A DNA stretch of 64,000 nucleotides. Source: Pieris napi (taxonomy: Eukaryota > Arthropoda > Insecta > Lepidoptera > Pieridae). Positions 24,346-36,469 of the stretch are shown in pieces (within the stretch, counting starts at the first letter, position 1; every line of letters begins with the position of its first letter). The translations under genes were made by a program, and so were the position numbers. The stretch spans positions 5,325,001 to 5,389,000 of the forward strand of contig NC_062251.1 in assembly GCF_905475465.1 (NCBI RefSeq), written 5' to 3'. The notes below the pieces were generated by a model. That model ran no database searches. It worked only from the letters and a program-made list of their open reading frames with translations, and was not told where the DNA came from.

Positions 24346-24992
24346 GTGCCTGATTTGTGTTCTTTCAGGTCAGCACCCATAACACTCTCAAAAGAGCTCC
24401 AGCACTAAGGCTGTGTCAGGGACTGCGCCTGATTTGTGATCTTTCAGGTCAGCACCCATAACACTCTCAAAAGAGCTCCAGCACTAAGGCTGTGTCAGGG
24501 ACTGCGCCTGATTTGTGTTCTTTCAGGTCAGCACCCATAACACTCTCAAAAGAGCTCCAGCACTAAGGCTGTGTCAGGGACTGCGCCTGATTTGTGTTAT
24601 TTCAGGTCAGCACCCATAACACTCTCAAAAGAGCTCCAGCACTAAGGCTGTGTCAGGGACTGCGCCTGATTTGTGTTCTTTCAGGTCAGCACCAATAACA
24701 CTCTCAAAAGAGCTCCAGCACTAAGGCTATGTCAGGGACTGCACCTGATTTGTGTTCTTTCAGGTCAGCTTCCGTAACAATCTCAAAAGACCTCCAGCAC
24801 TAAGGCTGTGTCAGGGACTGCGCCTGATTTGTGTTCTTTCAGGTCGGCACCCGTAACACTCTCAAAAGAGCTCCAGCACTAAGGCTGTGTCAGGGACTGC
24901 GCCTGAAATGTGTTCTTTCACATCAGCACCCATAACACTCTCAAAAGAGCTCCAGCACTAAGGCTGTGTCAGGGACTGCGCCTGATTTGTGT
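21593..24992. repeat. Satellite B, segment 2: 79-bp tandem array
   Basis: About 43 monomers in unbroken register lie between the two LINE copies. This segment carries rarer variants (GAGATCCAG, AATAGCTCC, GTATTCTTTC, AGCTTCAGC), many of which recur after the second LINE copy at an offset of 3730 bp or, further along, 4125 bp. The 395-bp difference equals five extra monomers in the right-hand copy. No gene is seen. Confidence 0.95.
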
Positions 24993-25322
24993 TTTTTTTT
25001 TTTTTTTTTTTTTATAGAACGGGGGGCAAACGGGCAGGAGGCTCACCTGATGTAAAGTGATACCGCCGCCCATGGACACTCTCAATGCCAGAGGGCTCGC
25101 GAGTGCGTTGCCGGCCTTTTAAGAATTGGTACGCTCTTTTCTTGAAGGACCCTAAGTCGAATTGGTTCGGAAATACTTCATTGGGCAGCTGGTTCCACAT
25201 AGTGGTGGTGCGCGGCAAAAACTGCCTTGAAAAACGCTCAGTTGTGGAACGGCGGACGTCGAGGTGATACGGGTGGAATTTCGTATTCTGCCTCGACGTC
25301 CGATGATGAAACTCAGAAAACC
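24993..25322 (-). mobile_element. 5'-truncated LINE (non-LTR) 3' end, copy 2
   Basis: Near-identical to the LINE copy at 21258 and inserted at the same position within the monomer, with the same TGT target-site duplication. It is therefore a passenger of array duplication and not an independent insertion. Differences I can see are a shorter T-tract ending in TATAG and one substitution in the body (CATTGGGCAG against CAGTGGGCAG), which changes LPTEVF to LPNEVF in the encoded tail. It is a dead fragment of a few dozen reverse-transcriptase residues plus a poly(A) tail and cannot move itself. Confidence 0.88.
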
Positions 25323-28300
25323 TGTTCTTTCAGGTCAGCACCCATAACACTCTCAAAAGAGCTCCAGCACTAAGGCTATGTCAGGGACTGCGCCTGATTT
25401 GTGTTCTTTCAGGTCAGCACCCATAACACTCTCAAAAGAGCTCCAGCACTAAGGCTGTGTCAGGGACTGCGCCTGAAATGTGTTCTTTCACATCAGCACC
25501 CATAACACTCTCAAAAGAGCTGCAGCACTAAGGCTGTGTCAGGGACTGCGCCTGATTTGTGTTCTTTCAGGTTAGCACCCGTAACACTCTCAAAAGAGAT
25601 CCAGCACTAAGGCTATGTCAGGGACTACGCCTGATTTGTGTTCTTTCAGGTCAGCACCCATAACACTCTCAAAATAGCTCCAGCACTAAGGCTGTGTCAG
25701 GGACTGCGCCTGATTTGTGTTCTTTCAGGTCAGCACCCATAACACTCTCAAAAGAGCTCCAGCACTAAGGCTGTGTCAGGGACTGCGCCTGATTTGTGTT
25801 CTTTCAGGTCAGCACCCATAACACTCTCAAAAGAGCTCCAGCACTAAGGCTATGTCAGGGACTGCACCTGATTTGTGTTCTTTCAGGTCAGCTTCCGTAA
25901 CAATCTCAAAAGACCTCCAGCACTAAGGCTGTGTCAGGGACTGCGCCTGATTTGTGTTCTTTCAGGTCAGCACCCGTAACACTCTCAAAAGAGCTCCAGC
26001 ACTAAGGCTGTGTCAGGGACTGCGCCTGATTTGTGTTCTTTCAGGTCAGCACCCATAACACTCTCAAAAGAGCTCCAGCACTAAGGCTGTGTCAGGGACT
26101 GCGCCTGATTTGTGTTCTTTCAGGTCAGCACCCATAACACTCTCAAAAGAGCTTCAGCACTAAGGCTATGTCAGGGACTTCGCCTGATTTGTGTTCTTTT
26201 AGGTCAGCACCCATAACACTCTCAAAAGAGCTCCAGCACTAAGGCTATGTCAGGGACTGCGCCTGATTTGTGTTCTTTCAGGTCAGCACCCATAACACTT
26301 TCAAAAGAGCTCCAGCACTAAGGCTGTGTCAGGGACTGCGCCTGATTTGTATTCTTTCAGGTCAGCACCCGTAACACTCTCAAAAGAGCTCCAGCACTAA
26401 GGCTATGTCAGGGACTGCGCCTGATTTGTGTTCTTTCAGGTCAGCACCCATAACACTCTCAAAAGAGCTTCAGCACTAAGGCTATGTCAGGGACTGCGCC
26501 TGATTTGTGTTCTTTCAGGTCAGCACCCATAACACTCTCAAAAGAGCTCCAGCACTAAGGCTGTGTCAGGGACTGCGCCTGATTTGTGTTCTTTCAGGTC
26601 AGCACCCATAACACTCTCAAAAGAGCTCCAGCACTAAGGCTGTGTCAGGGACTGCGCCTGATTTGTGTTCTTTCAGGTCAGCACCCATAACACTCTCAAA
26701 AGAGCTCCAGCACTAAGGCTGTGTCAGGGACTGCGCCTGATTTGTGTTCTTTCAGGTCAGCACCCGTAACACTCTCAAAAGAGCTCCAGCACTAAAGCTG
26801 TGTCAGGGACTGCGCCTGATTTGTGTTCTTTCAGGTCAGCACCCATAACACTCTCAAAAGAGCTCCAGCACTAAGGCTATGTCAGGGACTGCGCCTGATT
26901 TGTGTTCTTTCAGGTCAGCACCCATAACACTCTCAAAAGAGCTCCAGCACTAAGGCTGTGTCAGGGACTGCGCCTGAAATGTGTTCTTTCACATCAGCAC
27001 CCATAACACTCTCAAAAGAGCTGCAGCACTAAGGCTGTGTCAGGGACTGCGCCTGATTTGTGTTCTTTCAGGTAAGCACCCGTAACACTCTCAAAAGAGC
27101 TCCAGCACTAAGGCTATGTCAGGGACTGCGCCTGATTTGTGTTCTTTCAGGTCAGCACCCATAACACTCTCAAAAGAGCTCCAGCACTAAGGCTGTGTCA
27201 GGGACTGCGCCTGAAATGTGTTCTTTCACATCAGCACCCATAACACTCTCAAAAGAGCTGCAGCACTAAGGCTGTGTCAGGGACTGCGCCTGATTTGTGT
27301 TCTTTCAGGTAAGCACCCGTAACACTCTCAAAAGAGCTCCAGCACTAAGGCTATGTCAGGGACTGCGCCTGATTTGTGTTCTTTCAGGTCAGCACCCGTA
27401 ACACTCTCAAAAGACCTCCAGCACTAAGGCTGTGTCAGGGACTGCGCCTGATTTGTGTTCTTTCAGGTCAGCACCCATAACACTCTCAAAAGAGCTCCAG
27501 CACTAAGGCTGTGTCAGGGACTGCGCCTGATTTGTGTTCTTTCAGGTCAGCACCCGTAACACTCTCAAAAGAGCTCCAGCACTAAGGCTGTGTCAGGGAC
27601 TGCGCCTGATTTGTGTTCTTTCAGGTCAGCACCCATAACACTCTCAAAAGAGCTCCAGCACTAAGGCTATGTCAGGGACTGCACCTGATTTGTGTTCTTT
27701 CAGGTCAGCTTCCGTAACAACCTCAAAAGACCTCCAGCACTAAGGCTGTGTCAGGGACTGCGCCTGATTTGTGTTCTTTCAGGTCAGCACCCGTAACACT
27801 CTCAAAAGAGCTCCAGCACTAAGGCTGTGTCAGGGACTGCGCCTGATTTGTGTTCTTTCAGGTCAGCACCCGTAACACTCTCAAAAGAGCTCCAGCACTA
27901 AGGCTGTGTCAGGGACTGCGCCTGATTTGTGTTCTTTCAGGTCAGCACCCGTAACACTCTCAAAAGAGCTCCAGCACTAAGGCTGTGTCAGGGACTGCGC
28001 CTGATTTGTGTTCTTTCACATCAGCACCCATAACACTCTCAAAAGAGCTCCAGCACTAAGGCTGTGTCAGGGACTGCGCCTGATTTGTGTTCTTTCAGGT
28101 CAGCACCCATAACACTCTCAAAAGAGCTCCAGCACTAAGGCTGTGTCAGGGACTGCGCCTGATTTGTGTTCTTTCAGGTCAGCACCCATAACACTCTCAA
28201 AAGAGCTCCAGCACTAAGGCTATGTCAGGGACTGCACCTGATTTGTGTTCTTTCAGGTCAGCTTCCGTAACAATCTCAAAAGACCTCCAGCACTAAGGCT

Positions 28301-31300
28301 GTGTCAGGGACTGCGCCTGATTTGTGTTCTTTCAGGTCAGCACCCGTAACACTCTCAAAAGAGCTCCAGCACTAAGGCTGTGTCAGGGACTGCGCCTGAA
28401 ATGTGTTCTTTCACATCAGCACCCATAACACTCTCAAAAGAGCTGCAGCACTAAGGCTGTGTCAGGGACTGCGCCTGATTTGTGTTCTTTCAGGTCAGCA
28501 CCCATAACACTCTCAAAAGAGCTCCAGCACTAAGGCTGTGTCAGGGACTGCGCCTGATTTGTGTTCTTTCAGGTCAGCACCCATAACACTCTCAAAAGAG
28601 CTCCAGCACTAAGGCTGTGTCAGGGACTGCGCCTGATTTGTGTTCTTTCAGGTCAGCACCCGTAACACTCTCAAAAGAGCTCCAGCACTAAAGCTGTGTC
28701 AGGGACTGCGCCTGATTTGTGTTCTTTCAGGTCAGCACCCATAACACTCTCAAAAGAGCTCCAGCACTAAGGCTATGTCAGGGACTGCGCCTGATTTGTG
28801 TTCTTTCAGGTCAGCACCCATAACACTCTCAAAAGAGCTCCAGCACTAAGGCTGTGTCAGGGACTGCGCCTGAAATGTGTTCTTTCACATCAGCACCCAT
28901 AACACTCTCAAAAGAGCTGCAGCACTAAGGCTGTGTCAGGGACTGCGCCTGATTTGTGTTCTTTCAGGTAAGCACCCGTAACACTCTCAAAAGAGCTCCA
29001 GCACTAAGGCTATGTCAGGGACTGCGCCTGATTTGTGTTCTTTCAGGTCAGCACCCATAACACTCTCAAAAGAGCTCCAGCACTAAGGCTGTGTCAGGGA
29101 CTGCGCCTGAATTGTGTTCTTTCACATCAGCACCCATAACACTCTCAAAAGAGCTGCAGCACTAAGGCTGTGTCAGGGACTGCGCCTGATTTGTGTTCTT
29201 TCAGGTAAGCACCCGTAACACTCTCAAAAGAGCTCCAGCACTAAGGCTATGTCAGGGACTGCGCCTGATTTGTGTTCTTTCAGGTCAGCACCCGTAACAC
29301 TCTCAAAAGACCTCCAGCACTAAGGCTGTGTCAGGGACTGCGCCTGATTTGTGTTCTTTCAGGTCAGCACCCATAACACTCTCAAAAGAGCTCCAGCACT
29401 AAGGCTGTGTCAGGGACTGCGCCTGAAATGTGTTCTTTCACATCAGCACCCATAACACTCTCAAAAGAGCTGCAGCACTAAGGCTGTGTCAGGGACTGCG
29501 CCTGATTTGTGTTCTTTCAGGTAAGCACCCGTAACACTCTCAAAAGAGCTCCAGCACTAAGGCTGTGTCAGGGACTGCGCCTGATTTGTGTTCTTTCACA
29601 TCAGCACCCATAAAACTCTCAAAAGAGCTCCAGCACTATGGCTGTGTCAGGGACTGCGCCTGATTTGTGTTCTTTCAGGTCAGCACCCATAACACTCTCA
29701 AAAGAGCTCCAGCACTAAGGCTGTGTCAAGGACTGCGCCTGATTTGTGTTCTTTCAGGTCAGCACCCGTAACACTCTCAAAAGAGCTCCAGCACTAAGGC
29801 TGTGTCAGGGACTGCGCCTGAAATGTGTTCTTTCACATCAGCACCCATAACACTCTCAAAAGAGCTGCAGCACTAAGGCTGTGTCAGGGACTGCGCCTGC
29901 TTTGTGTTCTTTCAGGTTAGCACCCGTAACACTCTCAAAAGAGCTCCAGCACTAAGGCTATGTCAGGGACTGCGCCTGATTTGTGTTCTTTCAGGTCAGC
30001 ACCCATAACACTCTCAAAAGAGCTCCAGCACTAAGGCTATGTCAGGGACTGCGCCTGATTTGTGTTCTTTCAGGTCAGCAACCATAACACTCTCAAAAGA
30101 GCTCCAGCACTAAGGCTGTGTCAGGGACTGCGCCTGATTTGCGTTCTTTCAGGTCAGCACCTATAACACTCTCAAAAGAGCTCCAGCACTAAGGCTATGT
30201 CAGGGACTGCGCCTGATTTGTGTTCTTTCAGGTCAGCACCCATAACACTCTCAAAAGAGCTCCAGCACTAAGGCTGTGTCAGGGACTGCGCCTGATATGT
30301 GTTCTTTCAGGTCAGCACCCGTTACACTCTCAAAAGAGCTCCAGCACTAAGGCTGTGTCAGGGACTGCGCCTGATTTGTGTTCTTTCACATCAGCACCCA
30401 TAACACTCTCAAAAGAGCTCCAGCACTAAGGCTGTGTCAGGGACTGCGCCTGATTTGTGTTCTTTCAGGTAAGCACCCGTAACACTCTCAAAAGAGCTCC
30501 AGCACTAAGGCTATGTCAGGGACTGCGCCTGATTTGTGTTCTTTCAGGTCAGCAACCATAACACTCTCAAAAGAGCTCCAGCACTAAGGCTGTGTCAGGG
30601 ACTGCGCCTGATTTGTGTTCTTTCACATCAGCACCCATAACACTCTCAAAAGAGCTCCAGCACTATGGCTGTGTCAGGGACTGCGCCTGATTTGTGTTCT
30701 TTCAGGTCAGCACCCATAACACTCTCAAAAGAGCTCCAGCACTAAGGCTGTGTCAAGGACTGCGCCTGATTTGTGTTCTTTCAGGTCAGCACCCGTAACA
30801 CTCTCAAAAGAGCTCCAGCACTAAGGCTGTGTCAGGGACTGCGCCTGAAATGTGTTCTTTCACATCAGCACCCATAACACTCTCAAAAGAGCTGCAGCAC
30901 TAAGGCTGTGTCAGGGACTGCGCTTGATTTGTGTTCTTTCAGGTTAGCACCCGTAACACTCTCAAAAGAGCTCCAGCACTAAGGCTATGTCAGGGACTGC
31001 GCCTGATTTGTGTTCTTTCAGGTCAGCACCCATAACACTCTCAAAAGAGCTCCAGCACTAAGGCTATGTCAGGGACTGCGCCTGATTTGTGTTCTTTCAG
31101 GTCAGCAACCATAACACTCTCAAAAGAGCTCCAGCACTAAGGCTGTGTCAGGGACTGCGCCTGATATGTGTTCTTTCAGGTCAGCACCCGTAACACTCTC
31201 AAAAGAGCTCCAGCACTAAGGCTGTGTCAGGGACTGCGCCTGATTTGTGTTCTTTCACATCAGCACCCATAACACTCTCAAAAGAGCTCCAGCACTAAGG

Positions 31301-34300
31301 CTGTGTCAGGGACTGCGCCTGATTTGTGTTCTTTCAGGTCAGCACCCATAACACTCTCAAAAGAGCTCCAGCACTAAGGCTATGTCAGGGACTGCACCTG
31401 ATTTGTGTTCTTTCAGGTCAGCTTCCGTAACAACCTCAAAAGACCTCCAGCACTAAGGCTGTGTCAGGGACTGCGCCTGATTTGTGTTCTTTCAGGTCAG
31501 CACCCGTAACACTCTCAAAAGAGCTCCAGCACTAAGGCTGTGTCAGGGACTGCGCCTGATTTGTGTTCTTTCAGGTCAGCACCCGTAACACTCTCAAAAG
31601 AGCTCCAGCACTAAGGCTGTGTCAGGGACTGCGCCTGATTTGTGTTCTTTCAGGTCAGCACCCGTAACACTCTCAAAAGAGCTCCAGCACTAAGGCTGTG
31701 TCAGGGACTGCGCCTGATTTGTGTTCTTTCACATCAGCACCCATAACACTCTCAAAAGAGCTCCAGCACTAAGGCTGTGTCAGGGACTGCGCCTGATTTG
31801 TGTTCTTTCAGGTCAGCACCCATAACACTCTCAAAAGAGCTCCAGCACTAAGGCTGTGTCAGGGACTGCGCCTGATTTGTGTTCTTTTAGGTCAGCACCC
31901 ATAACACTCTCAAAAGAGCTCCAGCACTAAGGCTATGTCAGGGACTGCGCCTGATTTGTGTTCTTTCAGGTCAGCACCCATAACACTCTCAAAAGAGCTC
32001 CAGCACTAAGGCTGTGTCAGGGACTGCGCCTGATTTGTGTTCTTTCAGGTCAGCACCCATAACACTCTCAAAAGAGCTTCAGCACTAAGGCTATGTCAGG
32101 GACTTCGCCTGATTTGTGTTCTTTTAGGTCAGCACCCATAACACTCTCAAAAGAGCTCCAGCACTAAGGCTATGTCAGGGACTGCGCCTGATTTGTGTTC
32201 TTTCAGGTCAGCACCCATAACACTTTCAAAAGAGCTCCAGCACTAAGGCTGTGTCAGGGACTGCGCCTGATTTGTATTCTTTCAGGTCAGCACCCGTAAC
32301 ACTCTCAAAAGAGCTCCAGCACTAAGGCTATGTCAGGGACTGCGCCTGATTTGTGTTCTTTCAGGTCAGCACCCATAACACTCTCAAAAGAGCTTCAGCA
32401 CTAAGGCTATGTCAGGGACTGCGCCTGATTTGTGTTCTTTCAGGTCAGCACCCATAACACTCTCAAAAGAGCTCCAGCACTAAGGCTGTGTCAGGGACTG
32501 CGCCTGATTTGTGTTCTTTCACATCAGCACCCATAACACTCTCAAAAGAGCTCCAGCACTAAGGCTGTGTCAGGGTCTGCGCCTGATTTGTGTTCTTTCA
32601 GGTCAGCACCCATAACACTCTCAAAAGAGCTCCAGCACTAAGGCTGTGTCAGGGACTGCGCCTGATTTGTGTTCTTTCAGGTCAGCAACCATAACACTCT
32701 CAAAAGAGCTCCAGCACTAAGGCTGTGTCAGGGACTGCGCCTGAAATGTGTTCGTTCAGGTCAGCACCCATAACACTCTCAAAAGAGCTCCAGCACTAAG
32801 GCTATGTCAGGGACTGCGCCTGATTTGTGTTCTTTCAGGTCAGCACCCATAACACTCTCAAAAGAGCTCCAGCACTAAGGCTGTGTCAGGGACTGCGCCT
32901 GATTTGTGTTCTTTCAGGTCAGCACCCATAACACTCTCAAAAGAGCTCCAGCACTAAGGCTGTGTCAGGGACTGCGCCTGATTTGTGTTCTTTCAGGTCA
33001 GCACCCATAACACTCTCAAAAGAGCTCCAGCACTAAGGCTGTGTCAGGGACTGCGCCTGAAATGTGTTCTTTCACATCAGCACCCATAACACTCTCAAAA
33101 GAGCTCCAGCACTAAGGCTGTGTCAGGGACTGCGCCTGATTTGTGTTCTTTCAGGTCAGCACCCATAACACTCTCAAAAGAGCTCCAGCACTAAGGCTGA
33201 GTCAGGGACTGCGCCTGAAATGTGTCCTTTCACATCAGCACCCATAACACTCTCAAAAGAGCTCCAGCACTAAGGCTATGTCAGGGACTGCGCCTGATTT
33301 GTGTTCTTTCAGGTCAGCACCCATAACACTCTCAAAAGAGCTCCAGCACTAAGGCTATGTCAGGGACTGCGCCTGATTTGTGTTCTTTCAGGTCAGCACC
33401 CATAACACTCTCAAAAGAGCTCCAGCACTAAGGCTGTGTCAGGGACTGCGCCTGATTTGTGTTGTTTCAGGTCAGCACCCATAACACTCTCAAAAGAGAT
33501 CCAGCACTAAGGCTGTGTCTGGGACTGCGCCTGAAATGTGTTCTTTCACATCAGCACCCATAACACTCTCAAAAGAGCTGCAGCACTAAGGCTGTGTCAG
33601 GGACTGCGCCTGATTTGTGTTCTTTCAGGTTAGCACCCGTAACACTCTCAAAAGAGCTCCAGCACTAAGGCTATGTCAGGGACTGCGCCTGAATTGTGTT
33701 CTTTCAGGTCAGCACCCATAACACTCTCAAAAGAGCTCCAGCACTAAGGCTGTGTCAGGGACTGCGCCTGATTTGTGTTCTTTCACATCAGCACCCATAA
33801 CACTCTCAAAAGAGCTCCAGCACTAAGGCTGTGTCAGGGTCTGCGCCTGATTTGTGTTCTTTCAGGTCAGCACCCATAACACTCTCAAAAGAGCTCCAGC
33901 ACTAAGGCTGTGTCAGGGTCTGCGCCTGATTTGTGTTGTTTCAGGTCAGCACCCATAACACTCTCAAAAGAGCTCCAGCACTAAGGCTATGTCAGGGACT
34001 GCGCCTGATTTGTGTTCTTTCAGGTCAGCACCCATAACACTCTCAAAAGAGCTCCAGCACTAAGGCTGTGTCAGGGACTGCGCTTGATTTGTGTTCTTTC
34101 AGGTCAGCACCCGTAACACTCTCAAAAGAGCTCCAGCACTAAGGCTATGTCAGGGACTGCGCCTGATTTGTGTTCTTTCAGGTCAGCACCCATAACACTC
34201 TCAAAAGAGCTCCAGCACTAAGGCTATGTCAGGGACTGCGCCTGATTTGTGTTCTTTCAGGTCAGCACCCATAACACTCTCAAAAGAGCTCCAGCACTAA

Positions 34301-35469
34301 GGCTGTGTCAGGGACTGCGCCTGATTTGTGTTCTTTCAGGTCAGCACCCATAACACTCTCAAAAGAGCTCCAGCACTAAGGCTGTGTCAGGGTCTGCGCC
34401 TGATTTGTGTTGTTTCAGGTCAGCACCCATAACACTCTCAAAAGAGCTCCAGCACTAAGGCTATGTCAGGGACTGCGCCTGAAATGTGTTCTTTCACATC
34501 AGCACCCATAACACTCTCAAAAGAGCTCCAGCACTAAGGCTGTGTCAGGGACTGCGCCTGATTTGTGTTCTTTTAGGTCAGCACCCATAACACTCTCAAA
34601 AGAGCTCCAGCACTAAGGCTATGTCAGGGACTGCGCCTGAATTGTGTTCTTTCAGGTCAGCACCCATAACACTCTCAAAAGAGCTCCAGCACTAAGGCTG
34701 TGTCAGGGACTGCGCCTGATTTGTGTTCTTTCAGGTCAGCACCCGTAACACTCTCAAAAGAGCTCCAGCACTAAGGCTATGTCAGGGACTGCGCCTGATT
34801 TGTGTTCTTTCAGGTCAGCACCCATAACACTCTCAAAAGAGCTTCAGCACTAAGGCTATGTCAGGGACTGCGCCTGATTTGTGTTCTTTCAGGTCAGCAC
34901 CCATAACACTCTCAAAAGAGCTCCAGCACTAAGGCTATGTCAGGGACTGCGCCTGAATTGTGTTCTTTCAGGTCAGCACCCATAACACTCTCAAAAGAGC
35001 TCCAGCACTAAGGCTGTGTCAGGGACTGCGCCTGATTTGTGTTCTTTCACATCAGCACCCATAACACTCTCAAAAGAGCTCCAGCACTAAGGCTGTGTCA
35101 GGGTCTGCGCCTGATTTGTGTTCTTTCAGGTCAGCACCCATAACACTCTCAAAAGAGCTCCAGCACTAAGGCTGTGTCAGGGTCTGCGCCTGATTTGTGT
35201 TGTTTCAGGTCAGCACCCATAACACTCTCAAAAGAGCTCCAGCACTAAGGCTATGTCAGGGACTGCGCCTGATTTGTGTTCTTTCAGGTCAGCACCCATA
35301 ACACTCTCAAAAGAGCTCCAGCACTAAGGTTGTGTCAGGGACTGCGCCTGATTTGTGTTCTTTCAGGTCAGCACCCATAACACTTTCAAAAGAGCTCCAG
35401 CACTAAGGCTGTGTCAGGGACTGCGCCTGATTTGTGTTCTTTCAGGTCAGCACCCATAACACTCTCAAA
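25323..35469. repeat. Satellite B, segment 3: 79-bp tandem array
   Basis: About 128 monomers. Monomers here are more varied than in segment 1, with private changes such as GTTGTTTCAGG, CAGGGTCTGCG, CTGAATTGTG and TGTATTCTTTC. The last of these repeats at 26346 and 32271, 5925 bp (75 x 79) apart. The marked CAGCTTCCGTAACAACC type occurs at 27708 and 31421, 3713 bp (47 x 79) apart. The array stops inside a monomer at about 35469 (CTCTCAAAC) and abuts array C directly. No gene is seen. Confidence 0.95.
29634..31687. repeat. Higher-order repeat of 13 monomers (1027 bp)
   Basis: The rare CACTATGGCTG variant lies at 29634 and 30661 and the TGTGTCAAGGACTG variant at 29728 and 30755. Both separations are 1027 bp, which is 13 x 79. 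This is a short, recent local duplication inside the longer array; its outer limits are approximate. Confidence 0.7.
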
Positions 35470-35997
35470 CAGAGCTGCTGTCACCAATATGTGGTTCGTG
35501 TATTCTTGAGGAAGCAGAAGGATCAGTACACGCAGCTAAAGGCCCACCAACGTCATCGGGGTATTCGTCTTCGCAATCTGTGCAACAGTAATCCTGTTAA
35601 TTAATCACGACGACATTACATTAGTGCCTAGTCTATCATACATCACGCATCCAAGGCCCTCATACAAAATCGCACTACCAAAACTTATTTAAAAGACTTC
35701 ACTTTCAAAAACCACCGAATAAAAATAACAAAAACGTACTCACAGTATGCGGCCTCGACACCAACCACTTGTCTTGTCAACGTCCGAGCAACAACAGAGC
35801 GCGTGGCACACTGAGGCCTTTCTTTTATAGAAGGCGGGTGGGGATCGAAACCACCCACTATGATTTCTGCTTATATTTATTAAGCTTACAACATCACACA
35901 CAGTACAAAATCTAATTATTTTACGAAATCTTACATCTTAAATGTGTGACAATTAATGTAAACGTAAGTTTCAAGAAAAAAAAAAGAAATTAATAAT

Positions 35998-36117
35998 TTA
36001 AAAAAAAATACAATTAAAATACTTACATACAATACTTTTACGGCCTCTCCTGACCGTGCACCGTCCTCGGATGCACTGGTGATCTCTTCTTCGAGAGAAC
36101 GGCATCTTGCTCGCCAT
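35998..36117 (-). CDS. Hypothetical 39-aa Arg-rich peptide of array-C exon 2 (representative)
   Basis: The ATG sits in a strong context (GTGACCATGG) within exon 2. The frame begins MASKMPFSRRRDHQC, continues with an Arg-rich stretch including GRCTVRRGR, and ends at TAA in the T-rich segment if the second donor is not used. If that donor is used, the frame leaves exon 2 after about 30 residues. A short upstream ATG (CGATGACG) in exon 2 would give a mini-frame ending soon in TAG. Other units repeat the frame, with small differences in the tail set by A-run length, such as a longer tail at 44249-44446. I recognise no family. Near-identity of units means that conservation is not evidence of coding, so this is a weak call. 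Confidence 0.25.
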   Translation of the reverse strand: MASKMPFSRRRDHQCIRGRCTVRRGRKSIVCKYFNCIFF

Positions 36118-36232
36118 GGTCACCAATATGTGGTTCGTGTATTCTTGAGGAAGCAGAAGGATCAGTACACGCAGCTAAAGGCCCACCAACGTCATCGGGG
36201 TATTCGTCTTCGCAATCTGTGCAACAGTAATC
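36027..36232 (-). other. Exon-2-like block with an alternative acidic frame (representative)
   Basis: Read in phase directly from the splice acceptor, the minus strand is open for 64 codons. It starts DYCCTDCEDEYPDDV, passes through PKKRSP, a short basic cluster, and ends with HPRTVHGQERP before TAA. In the less homogenised right-hand units the terminal TAA is TAT, giving QERPYKY, which resembles the linker of C2H2 zinc fingers (T-G-E-R-P-Y-K-C). There is no ATG in this frame, so it would need an upstream coding exon. It may be a relic of the parent gene's coding exon that lost its frame during amplification. No protein family can be assigned. Confidence 0.35.
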
Positions 36233-36460
36233 CTGTTAATTAATCACGACGACATTACATTAGTGCCTAGTCTATCATACATCACGCATCCAAGGCCCTC
36301 ATACAAAATCGCACTACTAAAACTTATTTAAAAGACTTCACTTTCAAAAACCACCGAATAAAAATAACAAAAACGTACTCACAGTATGCGGCCTCGACAC
36401 CAACCACTTGTCTTGTCAACGTCCGAGCAACAACAGAGCGCGTGGCACACTGAGGCCTTT

Positions 36461-36469
36461 CTTTTATAG
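36461..36469 (-). promoter_or_regulatory. TATA box of an array-C unit (representative)
   Basis: The minus strand reads CTATAAAAG, a canonical RNA polymerase II TATA box. Just upstream is a GC-rich inverted repeat, GGGTGG-loop-CCACCC, whose loop resembles a tRNA T-arm (TTTCGATCC). A TCAGTG element lies about 17 bases downstream of the TATA box; this is closer than the usual 25-30 bases, so the start site is uncertain. The element is conserved in the units I checked and in the solitary copy at 62178-62186, always 79 bp from the GTGAGT donor. Confidence 0.6.

Noticed and set aside
3201..35469. CRISPR array
   Set aside because: There are no unique spacers. Whole 79-bp monomers repeat, with higher-order structure and insect retroelement insertions, which is satellite DNA.
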